Shown here piece after piece: positions 52,701-60,308 of a DNA stretch of 64,000 bases (the stretch's first letter is position 1; each line of letters begins with the position of its first letter). The notes under the pieces are model-generated. The model searched no databases and was not told the DNA's origin. It was given only the letters and a program-made list of their open reading frames with translations. This DNA comes from RHKX01 sp963743875 (lineage in GTDB: Bacteria; Actinomycetota; Thermoleophilia; Solirubrobacterales; 70-9), in the NCBI GenBank assembly GCA_963743875.1, contig CAVURM010000002.1, positions 248,001 to 312,000 on the forward strand, written 5' to 3'. A program made the translations under genes and the position numbers.

Positions 52701-52728
52701 GAGCGGGCGGCCAACTGGCCGCCCGCTC
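52701..52728 (+). terminator. Perfect hairpin terminator after triplet copy 1
   Basis: GAGCGGGCGGCCA and TGGCCGCCCGCTC form a 13-base perfect inverted repeat with a 2-base centre, 26 bases after the stop codon, followed by TGCGTTTGG. It suggests copies 1 and 2 are separate transcripts. Confidence 0.75.
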
Positions 52729-52775
52729 TGCGTTTGGCGCTAGGGTTTCTGGGGACACGAGTCGATGGAGGAAGA

Positions 52776-53537
52776 ATGCGCAAGTTCTTGGTTCTCGCGG
52801 TCGCGACGACCGCCGCAGTGACGATCACGACCGTCGCTCACGCTGACGACATCCAGACTCTGACTGCGAAGGTCACGCCGACCAAGCTGCCCAAGCAGCA
52901 GTTCAGGCCGGCACAGATCCGCGTCGAGCTCTTGACCGGACCAAACTCGACCGATCCGACCAACCCCGAACAGCCGCCCAGCGCTTTCAACACGAGGCTC
53001 AACTTCCCGCCCAACATGAAGTTCGACACCAGGAAGGTGCGGCGTTGCGCGGGCAGTGAGGCCGCCCTACAGAATACGACCACCACGCAGGCGACCAGCG
53101 TCTGCGGGCGGAAGTCGATCGTCAGCAAGGGCACCACCGTCCCGACTGGACCGCAGTCGGCAGTCGGCACCTCGGCCTGGGTCACGGTCGATCTCCCCGG
53201 TTCGGGCACCACGCTGGGGGTCCCCGTCGTGGTGACCGCGTTCAATGGCAGCAACCAGAACCAGCTGTTCGTTCACGCTCGCGCCGATTCGGTGAACAAC
53301 ACGTCGATTCTGGTGGGCAGGATCCAGAAGGGCCCAAAGGGCTTCGGCAAGTCTCTGAACGTGAGAATCCCGCCGCTGCTCGCCGGAGCGATCGCTCGCT
53401 TCACGACCACGATCCAGAACGGGAAGTACGTCCAGGCGCGCTGCAGGTCGACCAATCTGAGATTCCAGGCGATCACGAGGTACTCGAACCACCCGACCAC
53501 CACCGCCGACTTCTCGCAGAGCTGCACTCGGAGGTAG
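52776..53537 (+). CDS. Secreted protein of tandem triplet, copy 2
   Basis: 253 residues from ATG 52776, chosen by alignment with copy 1 and the GGAGGAAGA ribosome site; a CTAGGGT box at 52739 may be its promoter. Signal peptide MRKFLVLAVATTAAVTITTV ending AHA. Same framework: KLPKQQFRPAQIRVELLTGP, four cysteines, LPGSGTTLGVPVVVTAF, VRIPPLLAGAIARF. More Arg-rich and the most diverged of the three. Confidence 0.75.
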   Translation: MRKFLVLAVATTAAVTITTVAHADDIQTLTAKVTPTKLPKQQFRPAQIRVELLTGPNSTDPTNPEQPPSAFNTRLNFPPNMKFDTRKVRRCAGSEAALQNTTTTQATSVCGRKSIVSKGTTVPTGPQSAVGTSAWVTVDLPGSGTTLGVPVVVTAFNGSNQNQLFVHARADSVNNTSILVGRIQKGPKGFGKSLNVRIPPLLAGAIARFTTTIQNGKYVQARCRSTNLRFQAITRYSNHPTTTADFSQSCTRR

Positions 53538-53714
53538 CGGCGGCAACTGTCACTTCCTCCGGTTCTTCCCGCTACGATTCGCGAAGGAGAGAACGCGGGG
53601 CAACTGCCGGAGTGCGGCGTTACCGCGCGTAGTCGTGAAAAGAGAGAAGTCCGCGGGACACGCAGGCCGAGTGGTAGGCCAGAACCCGGACCATCCATGA
53701 AACCAGGAGGAAGA

Positions 53715-54479
53715 ATGCGTAAGTACCTGATCTTCGCCGTCGCGGCCATCGTGTCGTCATTGGCGTTCGGGAGCATCGCTCAGGCCGATGAGATTCAGTC
53801 GATCACGGCGAACCTGACACCGGAGAAGCGAAGCAAGAAGAAGTTCAAGCCGGCCACGATCTTCGTCGAGATCCTGACCAGCGCGAACGTGGATGACCCG
53901 ATCAACCCGGAGCAGCCGCCGAGCGCCTTCAACACGAAGGTCAACTTTCCGAAGAACGCCAAGTTCGACCCGAAGGCCGTAGCGAAGTGCAAGGCCACCC
54001 AGGATGAGCTGCAGAACACGACGACCGACCAGGCGATCGACCTGTGCGGCAGTGCTTCTGTCGTCAGCAAGGGCTCGGTGATTCCGGACGGCCCTGAGGC
54101 GACAACGGGAACGTCGGCCTGGGTCACGGTTGACCTCCCGGGAACGGGCACGACGCTCGGCGTCCCGGTCCAGGTGACCGCGTTCAACGCCAGCGAGAAG
54201 AACACGCTCTACCTGCACTCCCGCGCCGACTCGGTCAACAACACGTCGGTCCTGGTGGGCAAGCTCAAGGACGGACCGGATGGCTACGGAGATCAGCTCG
54301 ACGTGACGATCCCGCCGCTTCTCGCGGGCGCGATCAGCCGCTTCACGACGACCGTGAAGAAGGGCGACTACGTCCAGGCACGCTGCAAGAACAAGAACGA
54401 GAAGTGGCAGGCCGTGACCAAGTACGAGAACCACCCGACGACCACTGATGACTACACCAGCAAGTGCAAGCAGAAGTAA
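53715..54479 (+). CDS. Secreted protein of tandem triplet, copy 3
   Basis: 254 residues from ATG 53715 with AGGAGGAAGA before it. Signal peptide MRKYLIFAVAAIVSSLAFGS ending AQA. Framework as in copies 1 and 2 (LTPEKRSKKKFKPATIFVE, TSAWVTVDLPGTGTTLGVPV, IPPLLAGAISRF), and its end YVQARCKNKNEKWQAVTKYE...SKCKQK is nearest to copy 1. The 177-base spacer 53538-53714 has no gene. Confidence 0.75.
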   Translation: MRKYLIFAVAAIVSSLAFGSIAQADEIQSITANLTPEKRSKKKFKPATIFVEILTSANVDDPINPEQPPSAFNTKVNFPKNAKFDPKAVAKCKATQDELQNTTTDQAIDLCGSASVVSKGSVIPDGPEATTGTSAWVTVDLPGTGTTLGVPVQVTAFNASEKNTLYLHSRADSVNNTSVLVGKLKDGPDGYGDQLDVTIPPLLAGAISRFTTTVKKGDYVQARCKNKNEKWQAVTKYENHPTTTDDYTSKCKQK

Positions 54480-54509
54480 CCGGTTCTCGACTCAATAGTT
54501 GACGTATGC

Positions 54510-54531
54510 GGGGCGGCCTCAGGGCCGCCCC
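54510..54531. terminator. Bidirectional hairpin terminator
   Basis: GGGGCGGCC and GGCCGCCCC around TCAG make a 9-bp stem, 30 bases after the triplet copy 3 stop and overlapping the last codons of the convergent dehalogenase gene (stop at 54519). Confidence 0.7.
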
Positions 54532-55430
54532 GTTGCGTTCTCGGAGCCCTGTTCGCGCAGCCAGGCCGCGATCCGTTCGCCGATCGCCCTGCCCTGATCC
54601 TCCTGCAGGAAGTGGGAGGCGTCCTCGATCACCTCGGGTGGAGTCAGGTTGAGGCGCTCGGCGACGGCCCGGCCGGTGGCCAGGGGGATGATCGGATCGG
54701 AGTCGGCCCAGAGGCAGAGGGAGGGCAGATCTCTGGCCGCGATCCCCTCGGCCGCGCGAGCCCCCTCGGCCGCACCGGGGTCCTCGGGGCTGGTCGGCAG
54801 CATCAGTGGGAACGCTCGGGCGCCGGCCTTCGATTCGGGGGTGGGGAACGGGGCGTCGTAGGCGGCGATGACGTCGGCGCTCGGCTCGATCGCGCAGGCT
54901 CCGCTGACCAGCATCGCGACCGGGAGGTCCTCGGTCCGCTCGACGAAATTCCGGAACGTGATCCAGGCCTCGGTCATCCGCTGGTGGCCGGAGAAGACCC
55001 CGGTGTCCATGACGACGAGGCGCGAGCACATCTCTGGCCGGTCGGCGGCGATCCTCATCCCGACCGGCCCACCCCAGTCGTGAACGACGAACGTTGCGTC
55101 GCGGACATCGGCTGCGTCGAGCACGTGGGTAGCGGCCTCGACGTGGCGGTCGTAGGAGTACCAGGAGAGATCGGTGGGCTTGTCGGAGCGGCCGAACCCG
55201 GGAAGGTCCGGGGCGATGCAGCGATGGCCGTCGGCGAGCAGGGGCGGAATCACCTCTCGCCACAGAAACGACCAAGTCGGTTCACCGTGGAAGAGCACGA
55301 TCGGGTCGCCGTCGCCCTCATCGATCCGGGCGAGGCGGAGCCCGTCCCAGTCGACGTAATGCGGCTCCCACGGGAAGTCGGGGAGATCGGCGAACCGGTC
55401 TTCGGGCGTGCGGAATGAAGCGACGGCCAT
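54519..55430 (-). CDS. Haloalkane dehalogenase (alpha/beta hydrolase)
   Basis: 303 residues. HGEPTWSFLWR near residue 48 (oxyanion/halide Glu type of HLD-I), nucleophile Asp in FVVHDWGGPVG near 120 with the halide-binding Trp, acidic residue in LWADSDPIIPL near 240 and catalytic His in EDASHFLQEDQG near 270. It hydrolyses C-halogen bonds to alcohol plus halide. The start is 13 bases after the R2-SCP2 gene stop on the same strand, so the two are co-transcribed. Related epoxide hydrolases are less likely given HGEPTW. Confidence 0.87.
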   Translation of the reverse strand: MAVASFRTPEDRFADLPDFPWEPHYVDWDGLRLARIDEGDGDPIVLFHGEPTWSFLWREVIPPLLADGHRCIAPDLPGFGRSDKPTDLSWYSYDRHVEAATHVLDAADVRDATFVVHDWGGPVGMRIAADRPEMCSRLVVMDTGVFSGHQRMTEAWITFRNFVERTEDLPVAMLVSGACAIEPSADVIAAYDAPFPTPESKAGARAFPLMLPTSPEDPGAAEGARAAEGIAARDLPSLCLWADSDPIIPLATGRAVAERLNLTPPEVIEDASHFLQEDQGRAIGERIAAWLREQGSENATGRP

Positions 55431-55443
55431 GTCCGGTCCGTCG

Positions 55444-56715
55444 CTAGCCGAACAGCTTGCGGAAGCGGAACAGGTCGCGTGGATTGCCCCGCAGCTTCAG
55501 CCGCCTCTGCAGCAGTGCCTTGGGCGGGGCGACGGCACCCTTGCCGATCTCGATGAAGTCGCGCCAGGTCGACTCGAGGGTGACGTCGGCGGCGGCGGCC
55601 TCGCCGGCTACGGCCCGGGTTGAGCCGTTGTCGACGATGACGTGCCAGGGAGCGGCGTCCTGGAAGCGCCACTGGACCGTGAACGGCCCGTGGCCGTTGA
55701 TCGCACTCGGGTCGACGGCGCGACTGACGGAGTCGAAATAGAGCTCCTGAATCTCCGGTGAGGAGTCGGGGTCCTGGCCGGGCTCGCCGATCACGCCGGC
55801 CTGCGCCATCCGGATCACGTTCGCCGAGCGCAGTTCGGCGTCCATGTCGAAGTCGACGGGCATGACGGCCCGGGGCATCTCCTGCATCGGGTAGCCGATC
55901 GCCTTCCACTTCATCTCGATCGCCTTCCAACCCCAGGCGGAGATCTCCTCGAGCTCGAATCCGTAGCAGCGGGTGTACTCGCGGTCCCAGTTCGGGGGGA
56001 TGAACACCGACGACAGCCAGGGCATGACCTCGGTCAACAGTTCGTCGACCGCCGCCTTGCACTCGTCGGACTCGCGCAGCAACTCGCTCAGGACCTTGAC
56101 GCCGAAGCCGATGTGGCGCTGTTCGTCGCGAGAGACGTTCTCCATGCCCGCGCTGAATCCGGGCATCGTCCCCTCCCGGACGAAGAAGTCCTCGATGAAG
56201 TGCTGGCCCGGCTGGGCCATGCTGGCTTCGACGACCAGGTGGTAGAGCGTGATCGCCTGCGCGAACTTCGGTAGCGAGCGGTCGCGGCGCAACTCGTCGG
56301 CCATCCTGTCGAGGCGGTTGAAGACCTGGGTGTAGCCCCAGCCGAGGTGCTTCTCAGTGAAGGCGAGCGTGGTGGCGATGTCGTCGCCCGCGCCGATCAC
56401 CTCGCTGAAGAAACGATGGAAGAAGACTGCGTGACGCGCCTCGTCGACCTGCTGGGTCGCCAGGAAGTACTTCATCTCTTCAGTCGGCGCCGCGTCGATG
56501 TAGGGGGAAAGGTTGTCCGTTACCGAGTCCTCGCCGAAAAAGAACATCGAGTAGATCCAGAGCGCCGACTTCTGCTGGATGTCGGTCAGTGCATCCCACC
56601 CCAGCTTGTCCTGGCTGAAGTCGAGATCCATCGCCGACCAGTTGCTCTGCTCCCACCGGCGATAGAGATCCGTGTACGTGATCCTGTCGGTCAGATTGTG
56701 CTCGGCTACAGACAT
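55444..56715 (-). CDS. Diiron R2-like ferritin-fold protein fused to SCP2-like lipid-binding domain
   Basis: 423 residues from ATG 56715; the longer frame includes the GAGGAGGG ribosome site itself. The ferritin-like domain (1 to about 290) holds carboxylate/His ligands in FFGEDSVTDNL, QQVDEARHAVFFHRF, VVEASMAQPGQHFIE and VSRDEQRHIGFG, the ribonucleotide-reductase small-subunit/R2lox layout. The C-terminal ~110 residues (FTVQWRFQDAAPWHVIVDNGSTRAV; VTLESTWRDFIEIGKGAVAPPKALLQRRLKLRG) look like an SCP2 sterol/lipid-carrier domain. The predicted role is O2-dependent oxidation of a bound lipid or hydrophobic molecule. It is the first gene of the operon with the dehalogenase. Confidence 0.78.
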   Translation of the reverse strand: MSVAEHNLTDRITYTDLYRRWEQSNWSAMDLDFSQDKLGWDALTDIQQKSALWIYSMFFFGEDSVTDNLSPYIDAAPTEEMKYFLATQQVDEARHAVFFHRFFSEVIGAGDDIATTLAFTEKHLGWGYTQVFNRLDRMADELRRDRSLPKFAQAITLYHLVVEASMAQPGQHFIEDFFVREGTMPGFSAGMENVSRDEQRHIGFGVKVLSELLRESDECKAAVDELLTEVMPWLSSVFIPPNWDREYTRCYGFELEEISAWGWKAIEMKWKAIGYPMQEMPRAVMPVDFDMDAELRSANVIRMAQAGVIGEPGQDPDSSPEIQELYFDSVSRAVDPSAINGHGPFTVQWRFQDAAPWHVIVDNGSTRAVAGEAAAADVTLESTWRDFIEIGKGAVAPPKALLQRRLKLRGNPRDLFRFRKLFG

Positions 56716-56890
56716 TTCCCTCCTCAAGGGTTCGGCCCGGCGGCCCCGCCGACGATGCTCTCGGTCATGGGCTCCGGGGGAGCATAACGGCGCGATTGGC
56801 CAGCCAGCCAGTTTCCGTGAGAGATGTCACACAAGGACATCCGACCGGGCTCGAGCGTGCCGCCCGACCCATCCAATAGATTTCCGGCCC

Positions 56891-57313
56891 ATGGAGTCTT
56901 CACAAACGCCGCCACCCGCAGGGAGCCCGGCTCCGCCCGTCCCCCCAGCAGCCACCGGAGACTCGGAGAAGGCCGGGGTCGGGGCTCGTCTGGGGGTCGC
57001 CGTGCTGGCCCTCGTGCTGGCGTTCTTCGCGGCCGTGGCCGTGATCGCGATGGCCGACATCAGCAGCCTCACCCCGTGCGACGACGTCACCAACCTCTCT
57101 CAACTCAACTCCGAGGGCGAGTGCTTCGACGGCTCCAGCGCCAAGAAGATCATCTCCCTGATCCTCGGGTGGCCGGGCGCCGTCCTCGCGGTCGTCTCGG
57201 TGCTGCTTGCGATCGCCTTCGTGATCCGCGGTCGCGGCGGCCGCATGCTCGCGATCTCGATCGGCGGGGCGGTCGTGCTCTTCGGCCTCAGCATCCTGGT
57301 CGGCTCGCTCTAG
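56891..57313 (+). CDS. Small membrane protein with Pro-rich N-terminus, unknown function
   Basis: 140 residues from ATG 56891. A Pro/Ala-rich cytoplasmic start (ESSQTPPPAGSPAPP) is followed by three hydrophobic segments: near 33-53, 86-106 and 114-134. An extracytoplasmic loop holds two Cys (TPCDDV and GECFDG). It resembles small DUF4190-like actinobacterial proteins, but I cannot name it. Confidence 0.6.
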   Translation: MESSQTPPPAGSPAPPVPPAATGDSEKAGVGARLGVAVLALVLAFFAAVAVIAMADISSLTPCDDVTNLSQLNSEGECFDGSSAKKIISLILGWPGAVLAVVSVLLAIAFVIRGRGGRMLAISIGGAVVLFGLSILVGSL

Positions 57314-57332
57314 CGGCCCCGGAGGCGCCAGG

Positions 57333-57409
57333 CTCATCGTCATCGGCCGGCTCGCGGCCAGATGGCCGCGTCGCCGACCTCTTCCTCGATCTGGCGGCTC
57401 CGGACCTCG
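57333..57409. repeat. Repeat family C, single diverged copy
   Basis: CTCATCGTCATCGGCCGGCT and the CTCTTCCTCGATCTGGCGG block match the units at 9039-9242. It fills the convergent gap between two genes, again abutting a stop codon (57410). Confidence 0.65.
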
Positions 57410-58360
57410 CTAGGGCATCAGCAAGATCCCAAGATCGCGGGCCAGTTCGTCGGCCTTCGCCCGCGAGTTGAGCTGGGCCCAGGTGACCGGGATCACTCGC
57501 CATCCGGCGAGCGTCAGGGCGCGGGTCCGTTCTGCATCGCTCGTCATGGCAGGTGCCGTGCTGTGGAACTTCACGCTTTGCAGCTCGACGATCAGCCGCC
57601 GCGGCCGCCACAGGCAGTCGGCGACGTAGAAGCGGTGTCCGACGTGGATCGGTGCGTTCAGCTCGGGAAGGGGGAGGCCGTAGCGGCGGATGAACTTCGC
57701 GAAGAGCTCCTCGAGGGCCTCGTTGGTCACGCCCATGCCGTAGCCGGCGCCCTCGAGCACTGAGCGCAGGGCGGCGGTTCCCCGTTCCCCACGGTGTCGC
57801 TCGAGCAGTGCAGGGAGCGAGAGCGGATCGGCGAGCTCCATTTCCTCCGCCTCGTTGACGGCGCGCAGCAGGGCGTCGGAATCGAGGATCGTGGCCAGGT
57901 CGAGCAGCGTCCGCGGGACCGAGGTGATCGGGATGCCGTCGAGCACGGTCCGCTCGTCGGCGGGCAGGGCTGAGGAGTGGATCTCGATCTGACCACTCGT
58001 CGGCCTCCACTTCGGCACCGTGATCGACGGCCGCCCACTCCAGTTCCGCAGGCCCCAATCCGCTCCAGCGGCTCGGTGGCTGAGGGCGGCTCCACGCCCT
58101 CCGCGGAGCACTGCCGCCATCCACCAGCCCTGCCGGGTCAGGACTCGATGCCCGACGGAGTAGACCCCACGATGAAGGCGATGCAGTCGCCCTGCCCGCG
58201 CACGGGCACCTATGGCTCGCTCGGAGAGCCCGAGGGCGCCGAGCTGCTGGGCCGATACGACACCATGCTGGCGACCCGCCAGCTCCGCGATCGCGTCGTC
58301 GCTCGGGTGAACCCTAAGTTCCGTACCTGTGAGGTGGGTTTCGTTGGGTTCACCGGACAC
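57410..58360 (-). CDS. AbiEi antitoxin-like N-terminus with DUF559/Vsr-like nuclease domain
   Basis: 316 residues from a GTG at 58360; this start is weakly supported and a later one is possible. The N-terminal winged helix (ELAGRQHGVVSAQQLGALGL, RLHRLHRGVYSVG) matches AbiEi-type type IV antitoxin domains. A middle region has PITSVPRTLLDLA. The C-terminal DUF559/Vsr-like fold has HRFYVADCLWRPRRLIVELQ and RALTLAGWRVIPVTW. No AbiEii toxin is adjacent, so it is a solitary member of unknown role. The 141 bases upstream are empty. Confidence 0.78.
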   Translation of the reverse strand: MSGEPNETHLTGTELRVHPSDDAIAELAGRQHGVVSAQQLGALGLSERAIGARARAGRLHRLHRGVYSVGHRVLTRQGWWMAAVLRGGRGAALSHRAAGADWGLRNWSGRPSITVPKWRPTSGQIEIHSSALPADERTVLDGIPITSVPRTLLDLATILDSDALLRAVNEAEEMELADPLSLPALLERHRGERGTAALRSVLEGAGYGMGVTNEALEELFAKFIRRYGLPLPELNAPIHVGHRFYVADCLWRPRRLIVELQSVKFHSTAPAMTSDAERTRALTLAGWRVIPVTWAQLNSRAKADELARDLGILLMP

Positions 58361-58501
58361 CCCACCAGCGTGGCAGCGAGCTAGCGCACGCTTCAGCGCC
58401 TGAATGTGACGAAAGCGAGGCCGGGGGCGAACGATTCGATCAGCCGGCGGGGGTTCGACCGACCGACCGGGCGGCGGCCGGCTTCCGGGCCCAGAGGGAA
58501 G

Positions 58502-59866
58502 CTAACCCAGCTTCGGGCTCTGCCAGTCGTCCTCGAGCTTGCTCAGCAGGAGATCGGCCAGTCCTTCGATCGGGACCCGGGTCTGCTCGAGGGAGTCGCG
58601 ATCGCGGAGGGTGACCGAATCGTCCTCCGCCGTTTCGCCGTCGATGGTGATCCCCCAGGGGGTGCCGATCTCGTCCTGGCGGCGATAGCGCTTGCCGATC
58701 GAGCCGCCCTGGTCGTACTCGGCCCCGATCCGGTGGCGCAGCGAGTCGAAGACCTCACGGGCGCGCTCGGGCATACCCTCCTTGTTGACCAGCGGCATCA
58801 CGGCGACCTTGACCGGGGCGAGCCTCGGATGCAGGTGCAGGACCGTCCGGGAGCGCCCCTCGACCTCCTCGACCTCGTAGGCGTCTACGATGAAGGCAAG
58901 CGTGGCGCGATCGACGCCGGCGGCCGGCTCGATCACGTGGGGGACGTAGCGCTCGCCGCTCTGCTGGTCGAAGTACTCGAGCTTCTCGCCGCTGAACTCG
59001 GCGTGCTGGGTCAGGTCGAAGTTGCCCCGGTCGGCAATGCCCTCGAGCTCGGAGAAACCCATCGGAAACCGGTACTCGATGTCGGAGGTGGCACTCGAGT
59101 AGTGGGAGAGCTCGTCGGATTCGTGCGGGCGCAGGATCAGGTTGTCCGGCCTGATCCCGAGATCGGTGTACCAGCGCATCCGCTCCGCCATCCAGTGCTC
59201 GTGCCACTTGCCGGCCTCGCCGGGCGGGACGAAGAACTCCATCTCCATCTGCTCGAACTCGCGCGTCCGGAAGATGAAGTTGCCGGGGGTGATCTCGTTG
59301 CGGAACGACTTGCCGATCTGGGCGATCCCGAAGGGGGGCTTCTTGCGGGCGAACTGGAGGACGTTCTTGAAGTTGATGAAGATCCCCTGGGCGGTCTCGG
59401 GGCGCAGGTAGGCCTCTGAGCCCGTGTCGGCCACCGGGCCGACCTGGGTCTTGAACATCAGGTTGAAGTCCCGTGCCTCCGTCAGCTCGCATTCGGGACC
59501 CTCGCCCGGTCGCTTGGAGGGCTTACGACCGCATTGGGAGGTCTCGAGGTGATCCTCTCGAAAGCGCAGCTTGCACGTCTTGCAGTCGATCATCGGGTCG
59601 CTGAAGCCGCCGATGTGTCCCGACGCCTCCCAGACCCGCGGGTGCTGGATGATCGCCGAGTCGATCGCGACTATGTCGTCGCGATCGGTGAGCATCGAGC
59701 GCCACCACTCGTTCTTGACGTTGTTTTTGAGCAGGACCCCGTAGTGGCCGTAGTCGTATGTCGAGCCGACCCCGCCGTAGATCTCGGAGGAGGGGAAGAT
59801 GAAGCCGCGCCGCTTGCAGAGGGCGACGATCTCGTCGAGGCTGGGGCCTCCGGGGGTGCCGGTCAT
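58502..59866 (-). CDS. glyS: Glycyl-tRNA synthetase, dimeric class II type
   Basis: 454 residues from ATG 59866, giving MTGTPGGPSLDEIVALCKRR; the longer frame adds 32 residues without family support. Marks: FPSSEIYGGVGSTYDYGHYG, motif 2 SFRNEITPGNFIFRTREFEQ, YDLGIRPDNL-like region, AGVDRATLAFIVDAYE (motif 3) and anticodon-binding domain APVKVAVMPLVNKEG. It charges tRNA-Gly. This is the alpha2 form. Confidence 0.95.
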   Translation of the reverse strand: MTGTPGGPSLDEIVALCKRRGFIFPSSEIYGGVGSTYDYGHYGVLLKNNVKNEWWRSMLTDRDDIVAIDSAIIQHPRVWEASGHIGGFSDPMIDCKTCKLRFREDHLETSQCGRKPSKRPGEGPECELTEARDFNLMFKTQVGPVADTGSEAYLRPETAQGIFINFKNVLQFARKKPPFGIAQIGKSFRNEITPGNFIFRTREFEQMEMEFFVPPGEAGKWHEHWMAERMRWYTDLGIRPDNLILRPHESDELSHYSSATSDIEYRFPMGFSELEGIADRGNFDLTQHAEFSGEKLEYFDQQSGERYVPHVIEPAAGVDRATLAFIVDAYEVEEVEGRSRTVLHLHPRLAPVKVAVMPLVNKEGMPERAREVFDSLRHRIGAEYDQGGSIGKRYRRQDEIGTPWGITIDGETAEDDSVTLRDRDSLEQTRVPIEGLADLLLSKLEDDWQSPKLG

Positions 59867-59960
59867 GGCCGCAACGGTATCTGCTGAGGTCGCAATCGCC
59901 TTCCGGGCCCGCTCGGAGACCTGATCTGGATGGCTGGTCCAGCCTATGATGGTAGGAGTC

Positions 59961-60308
59961 ATGCCGATTTACGAATACCGATGCGACAACGGGCACACCT
60001 TTGAGATGACCCAGTCGATGTCCGAGGACGCGCTCGACGAATGCACCGTCTGCGGGGCTTCCGCGCGCCGGATCCTGTTCGCGCCCGCGGTCCACTTCAA
60101 GGGCTCCGGCTTCTACACGACCGACTACGCCCGCAAGGGCGGCGCGACCAAGCCGGTCAACGGCTCCGACTCGTCCAAGTCGGACGGTGGCTCCGACTCG
60201 AATGGCTCCGACTCGAAGGCCTCTGATTCAAAGAGCTCGGATTCCAAGGGCGACTCCGGATCGTCCTCGGGCTCCGGGGACAAGTCGACTTCGAGCAAGG
60301 ACAACTAG
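59961..60308 (+). CDS. FmdB-family zinc ribbon protein with Ser/Asp/Lys tail
   Basis: 115 residues from ATG 59961. The FmdB zinc ribbon is MPIYEYRCDNGHTFEMTQSM then CTVCGASARRILFAPAVHFK. After residue 55 there is a long tail of Ser, Asp, Gly and Lys (SDSKASDSKSSDSKGD). Members regulate or serve small RNA/DNA-binding roles; the real role is unknown. A TATGAT box at 59945 may be its promoter. Its stop overlaps the convergent LCP gene by 4 bases. Confidence 0.9.
   Translation: MPIYEYRCDNGHTFEMTQSMSEDALDECTVCGASARRILFAPAVHFKGSGFYTTDYARKGGATKPVNGSDSSKSDGGSDSNGSDSKASDSKSSDSKGDSGSSSGSGDKSTSSKDN

Noticed and set aside
54510..54531. The hairpin considered as part of repeat family A
   Set aside because: Its stem sequence GGGGCGGCC is unrelated and it occurs once; it is an ordinary terminator.
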